Of a DNA stretch of 64,000 bases, positions 27,306 to 37,381 are shown piece by piece. A program made the translations under genes and the position numbers. The notes beneath the pieces are model-generated. The model made no database searches. It was not told the origin of the DNA and saw only the letters and a program-made list of their open reading frames with translations. How positions within the stretch are numbered: the first letter of the stretch is position 1; each line of letters begins with the position of its first letter. This DNA is from JACMLD01 sp038207265 (GTDB lineage Bacteria > Bacteroidota > Bacteroidia > Chitinophagales > Chitinophagaceae), in the NCBI GenBank assembly GCA_038207265.1, contig JBBQZZ010000002.1, positions 372,001 to 436,000 on the forward strand, given 5' to 3'.

Positions 27306-27313
27306 TTATTTAA
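27306..27313. repeat. Left 8-bp target site duplication of the insertion sequence
   Basis: TTATTTAA directly before the left inverted repeat. An identical copy follows the right inverted repeat at 28301-28308. Eight bases is the duplication size known for the IS1595 family. Confidence 0.85.
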
Positions 27314-27326
27314 TAGGATTATCCAT

Positions 27327-28214
27327 TTAGGTCTCATTGGCAATACAGCTGTAAGGTGGGTTCATCATAAACCGTTCTATCAACTTATGCCAAATACTGG
27401 TTAAAAAATTTCTTCTGTTAAATCTAAAAAAGAATTCATTCAAATATCCATTAATAAATTTTTCTGAGCAGTGATGATGAATTCCCCTCAACCACCCTTT
27501 TAAATTCATTATTACAGCATGGAGACCCGGAAAGTTTTTCCCTCCATGAGATGGCTTTTGCCTTATGTCAAATTCGTTTTTCAGTGGCCAGTATCCTCGC
27601 CATCCATCTGTGTTAACCTGGGTATTGTCTTTGTCAATGTGTCGTTCAAAAAATGGTTTAAAGCACTCCCCACTTGCTTGTTCTATTACTTGAGCATATG
27701 CACGGCCTACTTTTTTGCCCTTTACTTTTTCAATGGCTATAACTACCAGCTTCTTTTCCCCTTTATTTCTACCACGCTTATCTTTTTCAGAGCTGCCTAT
27801 AAGTAATTCATCTACATCTACCTTTCCATCCAGTGGATAGTTGCCACTGCTTTTCATTGATTCCTGAGCTTTCCTTTTAAAAAGCCAGGAAGATTTTTGA
27901 TTGATAGAAAATTCTCTTGCCAGTTCTGTTGTTGACATACCTTTTTTCTTAACGGCTATCCTGAAAGACATTCCAAAAGCCTTTAACAAAGGGATTTTCA
28001 ACTTATGAAAAACTGTATTTGCTGTTACTGATTCATCATACCAACAACTTTGACATCGCAAATGAAATCTTGTTTTACCCTTGTAACTTTTTGTAAAACC
28101 GCATCTGCGACATTTATATCCTTCCTTCCACTTTAAATCGAACAAATACTGTTTACAGTCATCCTCACTTTTAAAGAACTTATTAAACTGCTGAATTGAA
28201 ATTCCTTGAAACAT
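27327..28214 (-). CDS. IS1595-family transposase
   Basis: A 295-residue transposase. The N-terminal zinc ribbon has CRRCGF and CQSCWY (about 35-58). A helix-turn-helix follows (KKGMSTTELAREFSINQKSSWLFKRKAQ). The catalytic domain has the first Asp in DVDELLIGS, the second in VNTDGWRGY, and the third acidic/Asn region in FINGYLNEFFFRFNRRN. The frame is full length with no interruption. The stop codon overlaps the left inverted repeat. A hairpin lies directly upstream of the ATG. Confidence 0.92.
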   Translation of the reverse strand: MFQGISIQQFNKFFKSEDDCKQYLFDLKWKEGYKCRRCGFTKSYKGKTRFHLRCQSCWYDESVTANTVFHKLKIPLLKAFGMSFRIAVKKKGMSTTELAREFSINQKSSWLFKRKAQESMKSSGNYPLDGKVDVDELLIGSSEKDKRGRNKGEKKLVVIAIEKVKGKKVGRAYAQVIEQASGECFKPFFERHIDKDNTQVNTDGWRGYWPLKNEFDIRQKPSHGGKNFPGLHAVIMNLKGWLRGIHHHCSEKFINGYLNEFFFRFNRRNFLTSIWHKLIERFMMNPPYSCIANET

Positions 28215-28252
28215 ACCAAATAATTTAGTGCTAAAATACTAATTATTTTGGT
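28215..28252 (-). promoter_or_regulatory. Inverted repeat directly upstream of the transposase start
   Basis: Two 15-base arms (ACCAAATAATTTAGT and ACTAATTATTTTGGT), 12 of 15 complementary around an 8-base loop, end one base from the transposase ATG. In the transposase mRNA this would fold into a hairpin at the start codon. It could also be a binding site for the transposase. Its role is inferred. Confidence 0.5.
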
Positions 28253-28300
28253 ATTTAATTATTCCCTATTTTCGCTTTGCACCTTAAATGGTTAATCCTA

Positions 28301-28308
28301 TTATTTAA
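28301..28308. repeat. Right 8-bp target site duplication of the insertion sequence
   Basis: TTATTTAA, identical to 27306-27313. It defines the right border of the element, 21 bases before the dnaE ATG. Confidence 0.85.
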
Positions 28309-28329
28309 ATCTATATAAGGGTATCTATT

Positions 28330-31300
28330 ATGTCTCAATTTTCTCATCTTCATGTTCACACACAGTTTTCATTATTAGATGGAGCGGCATCCATCAAAAA
28401 TTTATATAAGAAGGCGATAGAGGACAATATGCCTGCGCTGGCAATAACTGATCATGGAAATATGTTTGGTGTATTTGAATTTGTGAAAGAAGCTTACAAT
28501 AACAAAGGTGCCGACGGGAAGCCAAAAGTTAAACCAGTAGTAGGTTGCGAATTTTATATAACGGAGAACCGCCACCGTAAAACATTTTCAAAAGAAGAAA
28601 GAGACCCCAGGCACCACCAGGTATTGCTTGCGAAAAATGATCTGGGTTATCGCAACCTTGTTAAACTTACATCGCTTGGTTATATTGAAGGCATGTACTC
28701 CAAGTATCCCCGCATTGATAAAGAATTAATACATCGTCATCACGAGGGGTTGATTGCTACAACCTGTTGCCTTGGAGCATTGGTTCCGCAAACCATTCTG
28801 AAAAAGGGAGAAGAGGAAGGAGAAAATGAATTTAAATGGTGGCTAAATATATTCCAGGAAGATTATTATGTAGAATTACAACGGCATGGTATACCAGACC
28901 AGGAAAAAGTGAATAAAGTGTTATTGAAATTCGCCAAAAAACACAACGTGAAAGTCATTGCATCCAATGATTCGCATTATGTGGATCAGAAAGATTTTAA
29001 TGCACATGATATATTACTTTGTATCAATACCGGGGAGAAACAAACGACAGAAGCATTCAGGGGTTTCAGTGATGATGATATCATGAAAAAAAACCAGCGG
29101 TTTGCTTTTCCCAATGATCAATTCTATTTTAAGAAGACAGAAGAAATGCAAAAAGTTTTTGATGATCTTCCTGAAGCGATTGACAATACCAATGCAATTG
29201 TAGACAAAATAGATTTGCTTGATCTGAAGCGCGATATCATGCTTCCCAATTTTGTAGTGCCATCCAATTTTGCTTCGCAGGATGAATACCTTGAACACCT
29301 GACCTGGCAGGGTGCTAAAGAGAGATATACAGCACTAACAGCAGAAATTGAAGAGCGGATCAAATTTGAATTGTTCACTGTAAAGACAATGGGATTTGCT
29401 GGTTACTTTCTTATTGTAAGTGACTTCATCAAAGCCGGTCGTGACATGGGCGTTTTTATTGGCCCGGGCCGGGGTTCTGCCGCAGGTAGTGTAGTGGCCT
29501 TTTGTATTGGTATCACTAACATCGATCCCATTAAATATAATTTACTGTTTGAGAGATTTTTGAATCCCGATCGGAAATCAATGCCTGATATTGATACCGA
29601 TTTTGATGATGAGGGAAGACAGAAAGTGATCAATTATGTGGTGGAAAAATATGGTAAAAACCAGGTAGCACAGATTATCACCTATGGCACAATGGCCGCT
29701 AAAAGTAGTATCGCCGATGTGGCGAGAGTTATGGATCTTCCATTGGCCGAAAGCAGGGCATTGTCTAAATTGGTACCCGAACGTCCGGGTATTAACCTGA
29801 AGCGTTTATTACATGCACCTTTTACAATCAAAGAAGCAAAAGACGGAAACAAATCGCTGGAAGAAAAAGAACAATTGCAGCCCGATGATTTGGAAAATGT
29901 AAAGCGATTAAGAGAAATTTATGCGGGCAACGATATGCTCAGTAGAATTTTGCATGAAGCCGAAGTGCTGGAGGGTTCTGTGCGCAATACAGGAATTCAT
30001 GCAGCGGGTATCATTATAGCACCCGGTGATTTAACAGATATGATACCGGTAGCCACTTCAAAAGAATCTGATTTATGGCTCACCCAAATTGAAGGTAGTA
30101 CCATTGAAGAAGCGGGTGTTATTAAGATGGACTTCCTTGGATTGAAAACATTGACCATTCTCAAGAATGCGCTGATGCTGATCAAACTCAATCATGGAAT
30201 AGATATAGACATTGATGCAATACCACTGGATGATTTGCAAACATTTGAATTGTATCAACGTGGCGAAACCAACGGAACGTTCCAGTTTGAAAGTGCGGGT
30301 ATGCAAAAATACCTGCGGGACCTTAAACCCGATCAGTTCAATGACCTCATAGCGATGAATGCCTTGTACCGCCCCGGTCCCATTGCATACATTCCAAACT
30401 TTATTGATCGTAAGCATGGAAGGGAACAAATCAGTTATGATTTGCCCATCATGGAAGAGGAACTGAAAGACACTTATGGAATTACAGTTTACCAGGAACA
30501 GGTTATGCTTCTTTCACAAAAGATTGCAGGCTTTAGCAAAGGTGATGCGGATGTATTGCGCAAAGCAATGGGTAAAAAGCAAAAGAGTGTGCTGGATAAA
30601 ATGAAGAAACAGTTTATCGAAGGGGCAACTGCAAAGAATCATCCTGCAGATAAACTGGAAAAAATATGGACAGACTGGGAAGCCTTTGCCCAATATGCAT
30701 TTAATAAATCCCATTCTACCTGTTATGCATATGTTGCTTACCAGACTGCCTATTTAAAAGCACATTATCCTTCTGAATACATGGCTGCAGTATTGAACAA
30801 CGCCGGCAGCATAGAAAAGACAACATTCTTCATGGAGGAATGCAAACGGATGGGACTAAAAGTGCTGGGCCCCGATATCAATGAATCATTAAAAGGTTTT
30901 GCAGTGAACAGCAAACGCGAGATTCGTTTTGGCCTGGGTGGTTTAAAAGGTGTGGGAGAAGCCGCTATTGAAAGTATCATTGAAGAGCGAAATAAAAAGG
31001 GGGCCTATCTCAATATTTTTGACTTTATCAAAAGGGTTAATCAACGTGCAGTCAATAAGAAAACATTGGAGAGCCTGGCTTATGCAGGAGGTTTCGATTG
31101 TTTTCCGGATTTGCATCGCGCCCAATATTTCTATATCCCCCAGGGAGATGTATCATCGGGACTGGAGAAAATCATACGTTTTGGGAATATTTTCCAAACG
31201 CAGTCTTCGGGCAATGCGAATACTTTGTTTGGAGATTTGCCGTCAGTAATGGACGTGCCCGTTCCCAAAATACCAATATGTCCGCCCTGGACTTTGACCG

Positions 31301-31959
31301 AATTGTTGGACCATGAGAAGGATGTGACCGGCATGTTTATGAGTGGACATCCCCTTGATAATTTTAAGTTTGAAATCAATCATTATGGTATTACCAACAT
31401 GGCCGATTTTAATGAAATAAAAGATTCCGTTACACTGCAGAGCAATCCCAATAAACCATTCCGGTTAGCTGGTTTGGTAATTGATGCACAGCATCGCATT
31501 AGCAGGCAGGGTAAAAATTTTGGTTCAATAGTTTTGGAAGATTACAGTGGTAAGTCGGAGTTTATGTTATGGAGCGAAGATTACAATCGCTTCAGGAATT
31601 ATATGGAAAAAGGCACCAATCTTTATCTAACCGGCAGTTTTAAACAACGTTATAACAAATCGGAATTTGAATTTAAGATTGACAAAATCATGTTGCTGGA
31701 AAGCATTAAACAACATCTTACCAAACAGGTTATTGTTGACGTGGAAGCCCGGCACCTGAATGAAAAAATGCTGAACTTTTTCGAAAACAATTTTAAAAAT
31801 TTCCCGGGTCGTACAGGCATAAAATTCAATATTACAGAACCCAAAAGCCGGCTAAAAGTTGGCTTGCTTTCAATGGAAACCGGATTTGAAATGAACGATG
31901 AAATGGCCGGGTTCCTATCGGACAACCCTGAATTTGAAGTGCATGTGGTGACGGTATAG
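28330..31959 (+). CDS. dnaE: DNA polymerase III subunit alpha
   Basis: The replicative polymerase catalytic subunit, 1209 residues. The N-terminal PHP domain begins HLHVHTQFSLLDGAA. The polymerase core carries the catalytic aspartates 420 and 422 in MPDIDTDFDDE and the GPGRGSAAGS motif. A helix-hairpin-helix region (FGLGGLKGVGEAAI) and an OB fold (FRLAGLVIDAQHRISRQGKNFGSIVLED) follow, then a C-terminal domain. It is complete and of normal length. An AAGGG lies 8 bases before the ATG, unusual for this window. The inserted IS ends just upstream, so the natural promoter has been displaced by about 1 kb. Confidence 0.98.
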   Translation: MSQFSHLHVHTQFSLLDGAASIKNLYKKAIEDNMPALAITDHGNMFGVFEFVKEAYNNKGADGKPKVKPVVGCEFYITENRHRKTFSKEERDPRHHQVLLAKNDLGYRNLVKLTSLGYIEGMYSKYPRIDKELIHRHHEGLIATTCCLGALVPQTILKKGEEEGENEFKWWLNIFQEDYYVELQRHGIPDQEKVNKVLLKFAKKHNVKVIASNDSHYVDQKDFNAHDILLCINTGEKQTTEAFRGFSDDDIMKKNQRFAFPNDQFYFKKTEEMQKVFDDLPEAIDNTNAIVDKIDLLDLKRDIMLPNFVVPSNFASQDEYLEHLTWQGAKERYTALTAEIEERIKFELFTVKTMGFAGYFLIVSDFIKAGRDMGVFIGPGRGSAAGSVVAFCIGITNIDPIKYNLLFERFLNPDRKSMPDIDTDFDDEGRQKVINYVVEKYGKNQVAQIITYGTMAAKSSIADVARVMDLPLAESRALSKLVPERPGINLKRLLHAPFTIKEAKDGNKSLEEKEQLQPDDLENVKRLREIYAGNDMLSRILHEAEVLEGSVRNTGIHAAGIIIAPGDLTDMIPVATSKESDLWLTQIEGSTIEEAGVIKMDFLGLKTLTILKNALMLIKLNHGIDIDIDAIPLDDLQTFELYQRGETNGTFQFESAGMQKYLRDLKPDQFNDLIAMNALYRPGPIAYIPNFIDRKHGREQISYDLPIMEEELKDTYGITVYQEQVMLLSQKIAGFSKGDADVLRKAMGKKQKSVLDKMKKQFIEGATAKNHPADKLEKIWTDWEAFAQYAFNKSHSTCYAYVAYQTAYLKAHYPSEYMAAVLNNAGSIEKTTFFMEECKRMGLKVLGPDINESLKGFAVNSKREIRFGLGGLKGVGEAAIESIIEERNKKGAYLNIFDFIKRVNQRAVNKKTLESLAYAGGFDCFPDLHRAQYFYIPQGDVSSGLEKIIRFGNIFQTQSSGNANTLFGDLPSVMDVPVPKIPICPPWTLTELLDHEKDVTGMFMSGHPLDNFKFEINHYGITNMADFNEIKDSVTLQSNPNKPFRLAGLVIDAQHRISRQGKNFGSIVLEDYSGKSEFMLWSEDYNRFRNYMEKGTNLYLTGSFKQRYNKSEFEFKIDKIMLLESIKQHLTKQVIVDVEARHLNEKMLNFFENNFKNFPGRTGIKFNITEPKSRLKVGLLSMETGFEMNDEMAGFLSDNPEFEVHVVTV

Positions 31960-32095
31960 AGATGAGACGGGCAACTTATCTGCTTCTATAACATATTGTT
32001 AAGTCTAATTTGGCAGGATGTAAGATATACGACACAACAAAATGACAATTTATACACAACTTTGTGTCAGCAATGCATGTTATGATTGTTGGAGC

Positions 32096-32103
32096 TAATT
32101 TTG
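32096..32103 (+). promoter_or_regulatory. -7 element of the thioredoxin gene
   Basis: TAATTTTG is a perfect TAnnTTTG, 52 bases before the ATG at 32156. The -33 element is not clear. Confidence 0.5.
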
Positions 32104-32155
32104 CAATCCTATCATCTCAAACAATCCGGTTTTAAATAAAATTAAATTCATAGTT

Positions 32156-32473
32156 ATGGCAGTAGAATTCACCGATTCAAATTTTCAGACAGAAGTATTG
32201 TCGTCTAGCAAGTTATCCGTTATAGACTTTTGGGCAGAATGGTGTGGACCTTGCCGTGCTATAGGACCCGTTATTGAAGAGTTAAGTAAAGAATATTCCG
32301 GTAAAATAAATGTGGGTAAAGTAAATGTTGACCATAACCCTCAATTGAGTATTAATTATGGCATTACTTCTATACCAGCTATTCTTTTTGTAAAAGATGG
32401 TAAAGTTGTAGACAAATTAGTAGGTGCACAACCCAAAGCCAATTTTGTTAAAAAAATTGAACAGCATTTATAA
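32156..32473 (+). CDS. trxA: Thioredoxin
   Basis: A 105-residue cytoplasmic thiol-disulfide oxidoreductase. The active site is WAEWCGPCR, a canonical WCGPC, followed by the conserved cis-proline segment YGITSIPAILFVKDG. The length is typical and there is no signal peptide, so it is the cytoplasmic reductant for ribonucleotide reductase and other targets. It has its own promoter element and a strong terminator. Confidence 0.97.
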   Translation: MAVEFTDSNFQTEVLSSSKLSVIDFWAEWCGPCRAIGPVIEELSKEYSGKINVGKVNVDHNPQLSINYGITSIPAILFVKDGKVVDKLVGAQPKANFVKKIEQHL

Positions 32474-32496
32474 AATCTTCCAGATAGATCATTAAG

Positions 32497-32525
32497 AACC
32501 CCGGGTAATTCCGGGGTTTATTTTT
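32497..32525 (+). terminator. Rho-independent terminator after trxA
   Basis: A perfect 8-bp GC-rich stem AACCCCGG / CCGGGGTT with a 6-base loop (32497-32518), followed by TATTTTT. It overlaps the last codon of the converging transporter gene. Confidence 0.9.
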
Positions 32526-33780
32526 AGTGGGTAACCAGTTCAAGTTTTTCAGGCTCATGTTTGTGTTTGAATACAACGAAAAATAAAATGGCAATAACCA
32601 ATGCATAGGCTGCGAAAGTGAGCCATATGTTGTGCCAGTCTTTATTGTTGTTGCTGTCAGTAAAATATTTCTGTATGATGATCCCACTGATCGAACTCCC
32701 CATCACGGCACCAACACCATTGGTCATCATCATAAAAAGCCCCTGTGCACTGGCGCGCACAACAGGATCGCATTGCGATTCTACAAATAAGGAACCCGAG
32801 ATATTAAAAAAATCAAAAGCCATTCCATAAACAATACAGGAAAGAATAATCATCCATAAACCATCAGTAGGATTTCCATAAGCAAACAAGCCAAACCTCA
32901 GCACCCATGCCACCATACTGAAAAACATCACGTACTTAATACCAAAACGTCTCAGAAAAAAAGGAATGGCAAGGATAAACAGTGTTTCTGATATCTGGGA
33001 AATAGACATTATAATGGCCGGGTATTTTACAGCTATCGAATCTTTATAGATATTATCTTTTGCGAAGTCATGTAAAAACGTATCTCCATAGGCATTGGTC
33101 AGTTGCAGCGCGCCACCCAACAACATAGCGAAGACAAAAAACAATGCCATCTTACGGATTTTGAAAAGTGCAAATGCATTCAAACCCAGAACATCTATGA
33201 TGGAACGATTTTCTTTGAGATTGAGTTGTGGCGGACATTTGGGTAAACCAAAAGCATATATTCCAAGGAATAGTGAAGCGGCAGCTGCAACATAAAACTG
33301 GCTGGCGGTTGTTTCATAATGCAGGAGACTCACAATCCAGAGTGCCACAATAAAACCAATCGTTCCCCAAACCCTGATAGGTGGATAATCAGTCACTACA
33401 TTGGCACCCCGATTTTTCAATGCTGTATAGGCAACCGTTATGGATAATGCAAGAGTAGGCATGTAAAAAATCATATTTAACAACATTACCCAGAACATGA
33501 GCGAAGGGCTATTGACCATTGGTATTGTAAACAGTACAATGGCTCCGCAAATATGAAAGACTCCGTATAGTTTTTCAGCATTTATCCATTTATCCGCTAC
33601 AATGCCTGCAAGCGCCGGCATAAAAAGAGAAGCAATGCCCATGGTAGAAAATATAGCGCCAAATTCCGCACCCGACCATTGTTTGTTTTGGAACCAGTAG
33701 GCACCAATGGTGATCAGCCAGGAACCCCAGATAAAGAACTGCAAAAACATCATGAGAATGAGTCGGAACCTGATATTCAT
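32524..33780 (-). CDS. MFS nucleoside:H+ symporter (NupG-like)
   Basis: A 418-residue membrane protein with twelve helices. The start MNIRFRLILMMFLQFFIWGSWLITIGAYWF and the later FNISGSLFVESQCDPVVRASAQGLFMMMTNGVGA match the nucleoside permease group of the major facilitator superfamily, found widely in Bacteroidota. It would import nucleosides with protons. It converges on trxA with no space between gene end and terminator. The family is clear; the exact substrate is inferred from it. Confidence 0.88.
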   Translation of the reverse strand: MNIRFRLILMMFLQFFIWGSWLITIGAYWFQNKQWSGAEFGAIFSTMGIASLFMPALAGIVADKWINAEKLYGVFHICGAIVLFTIPMVNSPSLMFWVMLLNMIFYMPTLALSITVAYTALKNRGANVVTDYPPIRVWGTIGFIVALWIVSLLHYETTASQFYVAAAASLFLGIYAFGLPKCPPQLNLKENRSIIDVLGLNAFALFKIRKMALFFVFAMLLGGALQLTNAYGDTFLHDFAKDNIYKDSIAVKYPAIIMSISQISETLFILAIPFFLRRFGIKYVMFFSMVAWVLRFGLFAYGNPTDGLWMIILSCIVYGMAFDFFNISGSLFVESQCDPVVRASAQGLFMMMTNGVGAVMGSSISGIIIQKYFTDSNNNKDWHNIWLTFAAYALVIAILFFVVFKHKHEPEKLELVTH

Positions 33781-33952
33781 GATGGGAAGATAAAGATTTT
33801 ATCAGTATCAAAAATTGCATTGAATGATAGTGCTGCGATGATGCGCACCCGTTTTTAAAGTGATCGCTTTTTAAATTTCGCCAAACCTTAAAAAGCGTTA
33901 CATTTATGACCAACGATTGCATGGCCATTCTTCATTTTAACTTCCCCTATTT

Positions 33953-36900
33953 ATGGCAATACGTGTTGCAATCAATCATAGTACAACTTATAGTTATGAC
34001 AGGATAGTGTCTTTGTCTCCGCACGTTTTCCGGTTACGACCCGCTGTTCATTCGCGTACCAACGTTGAGGCATACTCGTTTAAAGTAACACCCAAAGAGC
34101 ATTTTATCAACTGGCAGCAGGATCCCTTTGGTAATTTCCAGGCGAGGGTTATTTTTCCCGAGAAAACAAAGGAACTGAAAATTGAAGTGGAAGTGATCGC
34201 CAATATGATTAGTATTAATCCATTTGATTTTTTTGTGGAAGCGTATGCGGAGAACTTTCCTTTTGAATACAAAGGGGAACTACCGAAAGAATTAATGCCT
34301 TACCTGGAAATAAGAGAGCGCGGGCCTTTGCTAACAAAATGGCTGGCAGGAGTGGACCGCAACAAAAAAACCATCAATGATTTTCTTGTTTACATCAATC
34401 AAAAATTAAACAGCGAGATTGCTTATTCTATCCGGATGGAAACTGGGGTTCAAACCTGTGAGGAGACCTTGGAAAAAAAATTGGGCTCCTGCAGGGATAC
34501 TGCATGGCTTTTGGTTCAGGCATTGCGGCACCTGGGACTGGCTGCAAGATTTGTTTCCGGTTACCTGGTTCAATTAACAGCCGATATTAAATCTTTAGAT
34601 GGGCCCTCCGGACCAGATAATGACTTCACGGATTTGCATGCATGGACAGAAGTTTATATTCCAGGCGCTGGTTGGATTGGATTGGATCCTACTTCTGGCT
34701 TGTTTGCCGGCGAAGGACATATACCACTGGCATGCACACCCGATTATGCAAGTGCCGCACCGGTAGTGGGTGCCACTGATAAATGCGAAACAACATTTAC
34801 TTTCTCCAATACGGTGAAACGCATTCATGAAGATCCGCGTGTTACCAAACCCTATACAGACGCTCAATGGGCAAGTATGGAAGCCACCGGTTATAAAGTA
34901 GATGAAGATTTGAAAAGAGCCGATGTTCGCATGACCATGGGTGGTGAACCGACTTTTGTTTCCATAGATGATATGGAAGGTGCTGAATGGAACACAACAG
35001 CGGATGGGAAATTAAAACGTATGCTCTCACACGATTTAATTTTCAGGTTGCGTGAACAATTCGGACCCAATGGAATGATACATTACGGTCAGGGTAAATG
35101 GTATCCGGGCGAACCATTACCACGCTGGCAATATGGTTTATTCTGGAGAAAAGATCATTACCCCATCTGGAAAGATATCCGCCTGATTGCACATGAAAAG
35201 ATTGAAAAGAAATATACTGCCGCTGATGCGGAACTATTTATTAAGGAACTCGCCCGGCACCTTGCGGTAAGTGAAGACAATGTAACAACTGCTTACGAAG
35301 ATATTTTTTATTTTCTGTGGACGGAAGGAAAACTGCCTGTCAATATTGATCCATTGAAGACGAATTTGAAAGACACTGCAGAACGGCGGACACTGGCAGA
35401 AGTGCTTGATGCCGGATTGGAAAATCCTGCCGGTTATACGTTGCCGTTACAATGGAACTACTATAACAACCAGTGGCAGTCCTGTAAATGGATCGTGAAC
35501 AGGAAGCATTTATTTTTGATTCCCGGTAATTCACCCATGGGTTTCAGGTTACCGTTGGAATCATTACCGGCGGTAGCCAAAGAGCAGGAACCACAAAAGG
35601 TGGAACGTAGTTTATTTGAAGATTTACCGGAACTGGCACATTATGATGAAACCATTTTAGGTCGATATGGTACTGTAACGATGGAACCAGTAAAAACAAC
35701 AACCATTTACAAGGATAGGATCCCTTCCGAAAAAGATAGAAAAGTTGAGCAGAAAAAATTGATTGAAGAAGACCCGGTTAAACCATTGTTTGACATTCCG
35801 GTCATCAAAACAACTTTGTGCGTTGAGGTAAGGGAAGGCATTCTATATGTTTTTTTACCACCGATGGATTACCTGGAACATTACCTTGATGTAACAGCAT
35901 CTATTGAATCAACGGCTCAGAAATTAAAGATTCCGGTACGGATAGAAGGCTATGAACCACCAAGAGATTATAGATTGGAGCGTTTGGTAGTATCACCGGA
36001 TCCCGGTGTGATAGAGGTCAATATTCACCCGTCAAAAAATTGGAAAGAACTTTTATACAATATCAATACACTGTATGATCAGGCTTTTCTATCCAGGTTA
36101 GGTACTGAAAAATTTATGCTGGATGGAAGACACACGGGCACGGGTGGTGGCAATCACATCACCATCGGCGGCGCTACTCCTTCTGATAGTCCTTTATTAA
36201 GAAGACCCGATGTATTGCGTAGCCTGATTACCTATTGGCAGCATCATCCGGGATTGTCTTACCTGTTTAGCAGTGCCTTTATTGGTCCTACCAGCCAGGC
36301 TCCCAGGATAGATGAAGGCCGCGATGAGAAATTATATGAAATGGAAATTGCCTTCAGCCAGGTTCCTGAAACTGGTTTTATTCCATACTGGATGGTAGAT
36401 CGCATTTTTCGTCATTTGCTGACAGATATAACGGGTAACACTCACCGTTCTGAATTTTGTATCGACAAATTATATTCACCCGATTCTTCATCGGGTCGTT
36501 TGGGTATTCTTGAATTCCGTGCATTTGACATGCCGCCGCACAAACAAATGAGTTTGGTACAAATGTTATTGATTCGTGCATTGATTGCAAAGTTCTGGAA
36601 CAAACCTTATAAACATAACCTGGTACGATGGGGTACTGCACTTCATGATCAGTTTATGTTGCCGCATTTTGTTCAGCAGGATTTGCAGGAAGTAGTGAAT
36701 GATTTAAATGAAACGGGTTATCCATTTGAAATGAGTTGGTTTGATCCATTTGTAGAATTCCGGTTCCCCCATTATGGCACCATCTATCTGCAGGGCATTG
36801 AAATGGAAGTACGCATGGGTATTGAACCCTGGCATGTACTGGGAGAGGAGATGAGCAGTACCGGCACTGCACGCTTTGTGGACTCTTCACTGGAAAGAGT

Positions 36901-37381
36901 GCAGATAAAATTAAAAAACCTTAACGGTTCCCGTTATATCTTATTGTGCAATGGTAACCGCGTTCCTTTGAAGGCAACCGGTACAAAAGCTGAATATGTT
37001 TGTGGCATCCGTTACCGGGCCTGGCAGCCACCTTCTGCCTTGCATCCTACTATTGGTACGGATACGCCGCTGGTATTGGATATTGTTGATACATGGAACA
37101 GCAGGAGCATTGGCGGATGTACTTATTATGTATCTCACCCGGGTGGACGCAGTTATGACACATTTCCTGTCAATGCAAATGAAGCGGAAAGCAGGCGGGT
37201 AAATCGTTTTGGCGTCACCAGTCACACCCAGCAACCTTTACTGCCAAGACCTTCTTTTCAGATCATATCCCGTTACCTGGAACAAAATCGTCCGCCAGTT
37301 TTAGTAGCTGCACCGGCTCCGGAAACGAATAAGGAGTATCCGTGCACGTTAGATTTGCGGCAGTACTGGAAGAAGGATTAA
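33953..37381 (+). CDS. Transglutaminase-like / DUF2126 fusion protein
   Basis: A 1142-residue cytoplasmic protein with no signal peptide. Residues 1-80 are the bacterial transglutaminase N-terminal domain. The papain-like core follows, with Cys 180 (LGSCRDTAWL), His 229 (DLHAWTEVYIPG) and Asp 245 (LDPTSGL). From about 310 to the end is DUF2126 (VRMTMGGEPTFVSIDD, then DGRHTGTGGGNHITIGGATPSDSPLLRRP and LEFRAFDMPPH). DUF2126 has features of a glutamine-synthetase-like or amidoligase fold (inference). Proteins of this type accompany circularly permuted ATP-grasp/alpha-E proteins such as the one at 45132-47687. Together they are predicted to make or cut an unknown peptide or amide. Confidence 0.88.
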   Translation: MAIRVAINHSTTYSYDRIVSLSPHVFRLRPAVHSRTNVEAYSFKVTPKEHFINWQQDPFGNFQARVIFPEKTKELKIEVEVIANMISINPFDFFVEAYAENFPFEYKGELPKELMPYLEIRERGPLLTKWLAGVDRNKKTINDFLVYINQKLNSEIAYSIRMETGVQTCEETLEKKLGSCRDTAWLLVQALRHLGLAARFVSGYLVQLTADIKSLDGPSGPDNDFTDLHAWTEVYIPGAGWIGLDPTSGLFAGEGHIPLACTPDYASAAPVVGATDKCETTFTFSNTVKRIHEDPRVTKPYTDAQWASMEATGYKVDEDLKRADVRMTMGGEPTFVSIDDMEGAEWNTTADGKLKRMLSHDLIFRLREQFGPNGMIHYGQGKWYPGEPLPRWQYGLFWRKDHYPIWKDIRLIAHEKIEKKYTAADAELFIKELARHLAVSEDNVTTAYEDIFYFLWTEGKLPVNIDPLKTNLKDTAERRTLAEVLDAGLENPAGYTLPLQWNYYNNQWQSCKWIVNRKHLFLIPGNSPMGFRLPLESLPAVAKEQEPQKVERSLFEDLPELAHYDETILGRYGTVTMEPVKTTTIYKDRIPSEKDRKVEQKKLIEEDPVKPLFDIPVIKTTLCVEVREGILYVFLPPMDYLEHYLDVTASIESTAQKLKIPVRIEGYEPPRDYRLERLVVSPDPGVIEVNIHPSKNWKELLYNINTLYDQAFLSRLGTEKFMLDGRHTGTGGGNHITIGGATPSDSPLLRRPDVLRSLITYWQHHPGLSYLFSSAFIGPTSQAPRIDEGRDEKLYEMEIAFSQVPETGFIPYWMVDRIFRHLLTDITGNTHRSEFCIDKLYSPDSSSGRLGILEFRAFDMPPHKQMSLVQMLLIRALIAKFWNKPYKHNLVRWGTALHDQFMLPHFVQQDLQEVVNDLNETGYPFEMSWFDPFVEFRFPHYGTIYLQGIEMEVRMGIEPWHVLGEEMSSTGTARFVDSSLERVQIKLKNLNGSRYILLCNGNRVPLKATGTKAEYVCGIRYRAWQPPSALHPTIGTDTPLVLDIVDTWNSRSIGGCTYYVSHPGGRSYDTFPVNANEAESRRVNRFGVTSHTQQPLLPRPSFQIISRYLEQNRPPVLVAAPAPETNKEYPCTLDLRQYWKKD

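Larger units (their letters stand above)
27314..28300. mobile_element. IS1595-family insertion sequence, complete
   Basis: A 987-bp element with 16-bp terminal inverted repeats (TAGGATTATCCATTTA at 27314-27329 and the inverse of TAGGATTAACCATTTA at 28285-28300; 15 of 16 match), an intact transposase gene and perfect 8-bp target duplications (TTATTTAA). All parts are intact, so the insertion looks recent and potentially active. It sits 29 bases upstream of the dnaE start, in the opposite direction. Confidence 0.9.
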
